Source of the DNA: Oscillospiraceae bacterium
GTDB lineage: Bacteria; Bacillota; Clostridia; Oscillospirales; CAG-272
Direction: 5' to 3'
Length of the DNA stretch: 36,568 bases
Assembly: GCA_015064785.1 (NCBI GenBank)
Contig: SVRM01000035.1
Span: 1-36,568, forward strand
Part shown: positions 33,811 to 36,568 of the stretch, in pieces
Position numbering within the stretch: position 1 is the first letter of the stretch
Layout: each line of letters begins with the position of its first letter
Notes under the pieces: generated by a model
The model's input: the letters and a program-made list of their open reading frames with translations, nothing else
Databases searched by the model: none
What the model was told of the DNA's origin: nothing
Program-made: the position numbers and the translations under genes

Positions 33811-35529
33811 ATGAAATATCTCGGTATTGATATCGGCGACGGCGAAAGTGCGATCACGGTGGTTTCCGATGACGGTTCTGTCATTCCGTCTGTCATTCCG
33901 CTTGGACACACGAAAAACATTCGTTCCATTGTCGGTGATCTGAACGAAGAACCGATCATCGGTGACAATGCAGTTTTGAACGCAGCGGTAGTTCATCGCA
34001 GTGCGCGTTTCAAAAGCCGTTTTCTTACAGATGCATCTGCACAGGACGATATCCGCCGATTTGCAGTCGGACTTCACAAGCTCATGCGCGAAAGTGTGAA
34101 GGATGAACAGCTTGACATCGCGCTTGGCTGTCCCGCAGACTGGCCGCCGGAAGCAAAACAGAAATATGCCGCCATCATTACCTCCGCAGGCTTTTCTGAT
34201 ATCCATACGGTTTCCGAGTCGCGTGCAGCATATCTGTATGCACATTACAGCAAAGAAATGAAGCTGAGCAAGGATGATCTTGCAAAGCCGACATTGGTCA
34301 TAGATATCGGTTCTTCCACGCTTGATTATGCTTATATTGTCAACGGAAAAGAACGGAATGTCGGTGTCTTCGGCGAAAACCATCTGGGCGGCGGAATTCT
34401 CGATGAACTGATTCTCAATTATGCTGTTGCAAAATCGAATCATGCTGCGCGTATCCGTGAGATCTTTGAGAAATATCCGTCCTGGAAAAATTTTTGTGAA
34501 TTGACTGCGCGCAAAATCAAGGAATCCTATTTTTCGCACGAAGCTGAGTATGCGGAAAAGGAGTGCCGCGGCAGCGCACCGATTTACGCCAGTGCCAATG
34601 AAATTCTTTCCTTGACCATCAGCGTGTCCGGCATGACTGTCAATGCGCTGCTCGATCAGCCAATTGACACATTGCAGGGCAGATCATTCCGTGCCGCACT
34701 GCGCGAAAGTCTGGAAAGCGCGAAGGCGAAAACAGCAGAATATCCGGTAGAACAGATCATCATGACAGGCGGCGCATCCCGCATGAGCTTCTTCCGTCAG
34801 ATGTGTGAGGAAATCTTTTCGGAAGCTGTGATCTTTCCGTGTCCGGAGCCGGAATTTTCCATTGCCCGTGGACTGGGGATAGCAGCATATCTGGACAACC
34901 GTCTGAAGAAATTCCGTGCGGAGGTTGATGCGTATTTTGAGATTGGTATTGTCCGCCGGGAAGTTCTAAAACATCTCCCATCGCTGCTGAATGACTATGT
35001 TCCGTTGGTTTGTAAGATACTGCGCAGGAAAAAATGGGCGGACGATTTGCAGGCCTGTCCGATTGATCCTGAGGATCAGTCAGCGCTCAATGCATTTCTG
35101 CGCCAGAAAGCCGAGGAATTGCTGTCCGATGATACCGCACTCGTTGAAAAAGCCGATCAATTTGTCAACGCATGGATCGGAAAGCATATGACGCAGGTAC
35201 AGGAGGGATTGAACAGCCTCTGCGATAAATATCAAATCAAAAAGGCGGATATGTCGCTGGTTGAAATACATAATTCGATAAAAATTGACCGGATCCGGAT
35301 TCCGTCCATTGTACGGTTTCTGTATGTACAGCGAAATGCAAATTGGTTCAGGAAAATACTGTTGAAAATCGGCAGCGGAGGCATTGTAAACCATGCACTG
35401 AACAGCTCGATCACAAAGCAGCTGAAGGACCCGCACGGAGATTTTGCTTTATCGTTGGGACATGAGATCAAAATGCAGCTGCTTGCACAGATTGATGAAC
35501 AGATTCAGAAGGTGGAGTTCAATATCTGA
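33811..35529 (+). CDS. Hsp70-like ATPase without canonical substrate-binding domain
   Basis: A 572-residue protein of the Hsp70/actin superfamily. The ATP-binding motifs are intact: phosphate 1 LGIDIGDGES (4-13), CPADWPPEAKQKY (107-119) matching the VPAYF...R region, phosphate 2 VIDIGSSTLDY (163-173), adenosine motif MTGGASRM (318-325) and SIARGLG (350-356). The ATPase domain ends near residue 365. The last 205 residues are helical and lack the beta-sandwich and EEVD-type tail of DnaK, so it is not a general folding chaperone. GGAGGG precedes the ATG. By context it probably acts on the dynamin-like proteins, with the membrane GrpE-like protein as partner. It could also be filament-forming like MreB/ParM, but the motifs favour Hsp70. 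Confidence 0.87.
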   Translation: MKYLGIDIGDGESAITVVSDDGSVIPSVIPLGHTKNIRSIVGDLNEEPIIGDNAVLNAAVVHRSARFKSRFLTDASAQDDIRRFAVGLHKLMRESVKDEQLDIALGCPADWPPEAKQKYAAIITSAGFSDIHTVSESRAAYLYAHYSKEMKLSKDDLAKPTLVIDIGSSTLDYAYIVNGKERNVGVFGENHLGGGILDELILNYAVAKSNHAARIREIFEKYPSWKNFCELTARKIKESYFSHEAEYAEKECRGSAPIYASANEILSLTISVSGMTVNALLDQPIDTLQGRSFRAALRESLESAKAKTAEYPVEQIIMTGGASRMSFFRQMCEEIFSEAVIFPCPEPEFSIARGLGIAAYLDNRLKKFRAEVDAYFEIGIVRREVLKHLPSLLNDYVPLVCKILRRKKWADDLQACPIDPEDQSALNAFLRQKAEELLSDDTALVEKADQFVNAWIGKHMTQVQEGLNSLCDKYQIKKADMSLVEIHNSIKIDRIRIPSIVRFLYVQRNANWFRKILLKIGSGGIVNHALNSSITKQLKDPHGDFALSLGHEIKMQLLAQIDEQIQKVEFNI

Positions 35530-35556
35530 TCCGGACGGAGCCGGGCAGAAAAAGTT

Positions 35557-36369
35557 ATGATGAATATCAATATCGGTGTTATCAGTGATTTGCATTTGTT
35601 TCGTAAAACGATAAATATCGAAAACGCTCTTTCAAAATTACAGCATGTGGATATTCTTTGCATGGTTGGTGATATTGCTGATCGGGCAGAGGAGGAGCAA
35701 TACAACATCCTGCTCAGACTGATGGGCGATACATTCCGCGATATCCCGGTTTACTGTGTTTCCGGAAATCACGATAATCCGGCAAGAGATGATACAGCTT
35801 ACAGGCAGTTTGAAAAGAGAATCAACGACCAATATCCCGCTATTGTTGATGAGAGCGGTGCCTTTTTCAAACAGATCCATGAGGACGTTGCTCTCATCGG
35901 ACTGAATCCTCAGTACCATCAGAAGCAGTTTTACTTTCCGGAAAAAGGAAAGCAGCTCGCGTTTTTGCAGGAAACGCTGCGTGCACTTACCTGCAAATAC
36001 CGCATTGTGCTGTGTCATCCGCCACTACTTGCCCATAATCCTCATCGCACGGCAGAGATGGTATCCTATATCGTCACAGAACAGGACGCACGACTTCAAA
36101 AAATCATGGACGATAACAGCAATATTATTTTTCTTTCAGGACATACGCATATCGCACCTTCGATTGAATTTGACGAAGTACATGGCAATCTGTATATCAA
36201 TGACGGAAGCATTTGTCCGACAACAGTGAAGGGGACCGATGCAAAGGTGCAGCAGGGAAATATCACATTGCTTGCACTTTCTGAACATGAGATTTGTGTC
36301 ACAGTTAAAGGAATTTTCAGTGAAATGATTCTTTTGGAAAAACGTATACATACAGATTGGAATGTTTAG
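35557..36369 (+). CDS. metallophosphoesterase (calcineurin-like)
   Basis: A 270-residue phosphoesterase with the full two-metal motif set: DLH (11-13), GDIAD (38-42), GNHD (70-73), CHPP (153-156, metal His154) and GHTH (195-198). It is cytoplasmic, with no signal peptide. Members hydrolyse phosphomono- or diesters, cyclic nucleotides or proteins' phosphates; the substrate cannot be told here. The ATG at 35557 (or 35560) has only a weak upstream CGGAG, so it may be translated less than its neighbours. It lies 27 nt after the Hsp70-like gene with no terminator between and is the last gene of the operon. Confidence 0.9.
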   Translation: MMNINIGVISDLHLFRKTINIENALSKLQHVDILCMVGDIADRAEEEQYNILLRLMGDTFRDIPVYCVSGNHDNPARDDTAYRQFEKRINDQYPAIVDESGAFFKQIHEDVALIGLNPQYHQKQFYFPEKGKQLAFLQETLRALTCKYRIVLCHPPLLAHNPHRTAEMVSYIVTEQDARLQKIMDDNSNIIFLSGHTHIAPSIEFDEVHGNLYINDGSICPTTVKGTDAKVQQGNITLLALSEHEICVTVKGIFSEMILLEKRIHTDWNV

Positions 36370-36442
36370 AATGCAACAAGGTAACGCGGAGTGCTTTCCG
36401 ATCAGCCGCGATCGACTCCTGTTCAGGTAAGCCTGAATCAGA

Positions 36443-36484
36443 AAAGACCTGCAAATCATGTATCATCCATGAATGCAGGTCTTT
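36443..36484 (+). terminator. bidirectional terminator
   Basis: AAAGACCTGCA and TGCAGGTCTTT form an 11-bp stem, with TCATG/CATGA able to pair inside the loop, followed by CTTCATATT on the plus strand and TCTGATTC on the minus strand. It separates the converging operon and the gene entering from the right. A smaller TTCAGG-taag-CCTGAA hairpin lies just before it (36422-36437). Confidence 0.75.
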
Positions 36485-36516
36485 CTTCATATTCATCATA
36501 TGAAAAACAGCAAGCG

Positions 36517-36568
36517 TTATTTGCCGTAAATCCGGTAAAGATATGTGACAATTGCCTTTCTCGGACAC
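36517..36568 (-). CDS. C-terminus of a gene entering from the right (partial)
   Basis: On the minus strand, an open frame from the window edge encodes CPRKAIVTYLYRIYGK and stops at TAA 36519-36517, shortly before the bidirectional terminator. Position and terminator suggest a real gene end, but 16 codons are too few to identify it. Another frame here is open longer but crosses the terminator, so it is less likely. Confidence 0.35.
   Translation of the reverse strand, partial: CPRKAIVTYLYRIYGK

Overview
The window suggests a Clostridia-type Firmicute, probably a gut or rumen Oscillospirales-like bacterium, with genes near 50% GC. The reasons are consensus sigma-A promoters (TTGACA-17-TATAAT), strong AGGAGG ribosome sites, an ireB gene, lipobox lipoproteins, an S-layer-homology (SLH) surface protein, a type I dockerin and a MalK/UgpC-style sugar ABC transporter. 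The standard genetic code fits throughout. No tRNA, rRNA or CRISPR array was seen. All family assignments come from motif reading, not database searches. LEFT EDGE (1-4740): the 5' end of a group II intron runs off the left edge, 6 nt downstream of a terminator hairpin that follows a sugar phosphate isomerase/epimerase gene (minus strand). Two perfect sigma-A promoters face each other between that gene and a plus-strand gene resembling DUF6179. An orphan ireB, a small membrane-anchored protein and a small lipoprotein follow. GLYCAN REGION (4751-15301, all minus): an ABC importer (ATPase, two permeases, and a binding lipoprotein with an unusual C-terminal membrane segment), a separately promoted lipoprotein with OB-fold-like domains, then a two-gene operon of a GH38 alpha-mannosidase and a parallel beta-helix lipoprotein. 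Together they look like capture and breakdown of a mannose-containing glycan. SURFACE SCAFFOLD OPERON (15613-24930, minus): two very large exported proteins joined as TAA-ATG. The first-translated carries seven CBM9-like modules, a cohesin-like domain and a type I dockerin. The second carries a cohesin-like domain, six near-identical 101-residue Cys-rich repeats plus partial ones, and three SLH repeats. This looks like a two-component, cell-wall-anchored, cellulosome-like scaffold with no linked enzyme. A leader of about 370 nt with several possible RNA structures precedes it. DYNAMIN/HSP70 OPERON (25502-36369, plus): from one promoter, an M48-type metallopeptidase, a dynamin-like protein whose G domain has lost its nucleotide-binding motifs, two intact dynamin-like GTPases (overlapping by ATGA), a small hydrophobic protein, a two-pass membrane protein with a GrpE-like tail, an Hsp70-like ATPase without the usual substrate-binding domain, and a metallophosphoesterase. 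The tight packing suggests one membrane-associated machine. This is the best candidate in the window for an undescribed system. A bidirectional terminator and the last codons of a gene entering from the right close the window.
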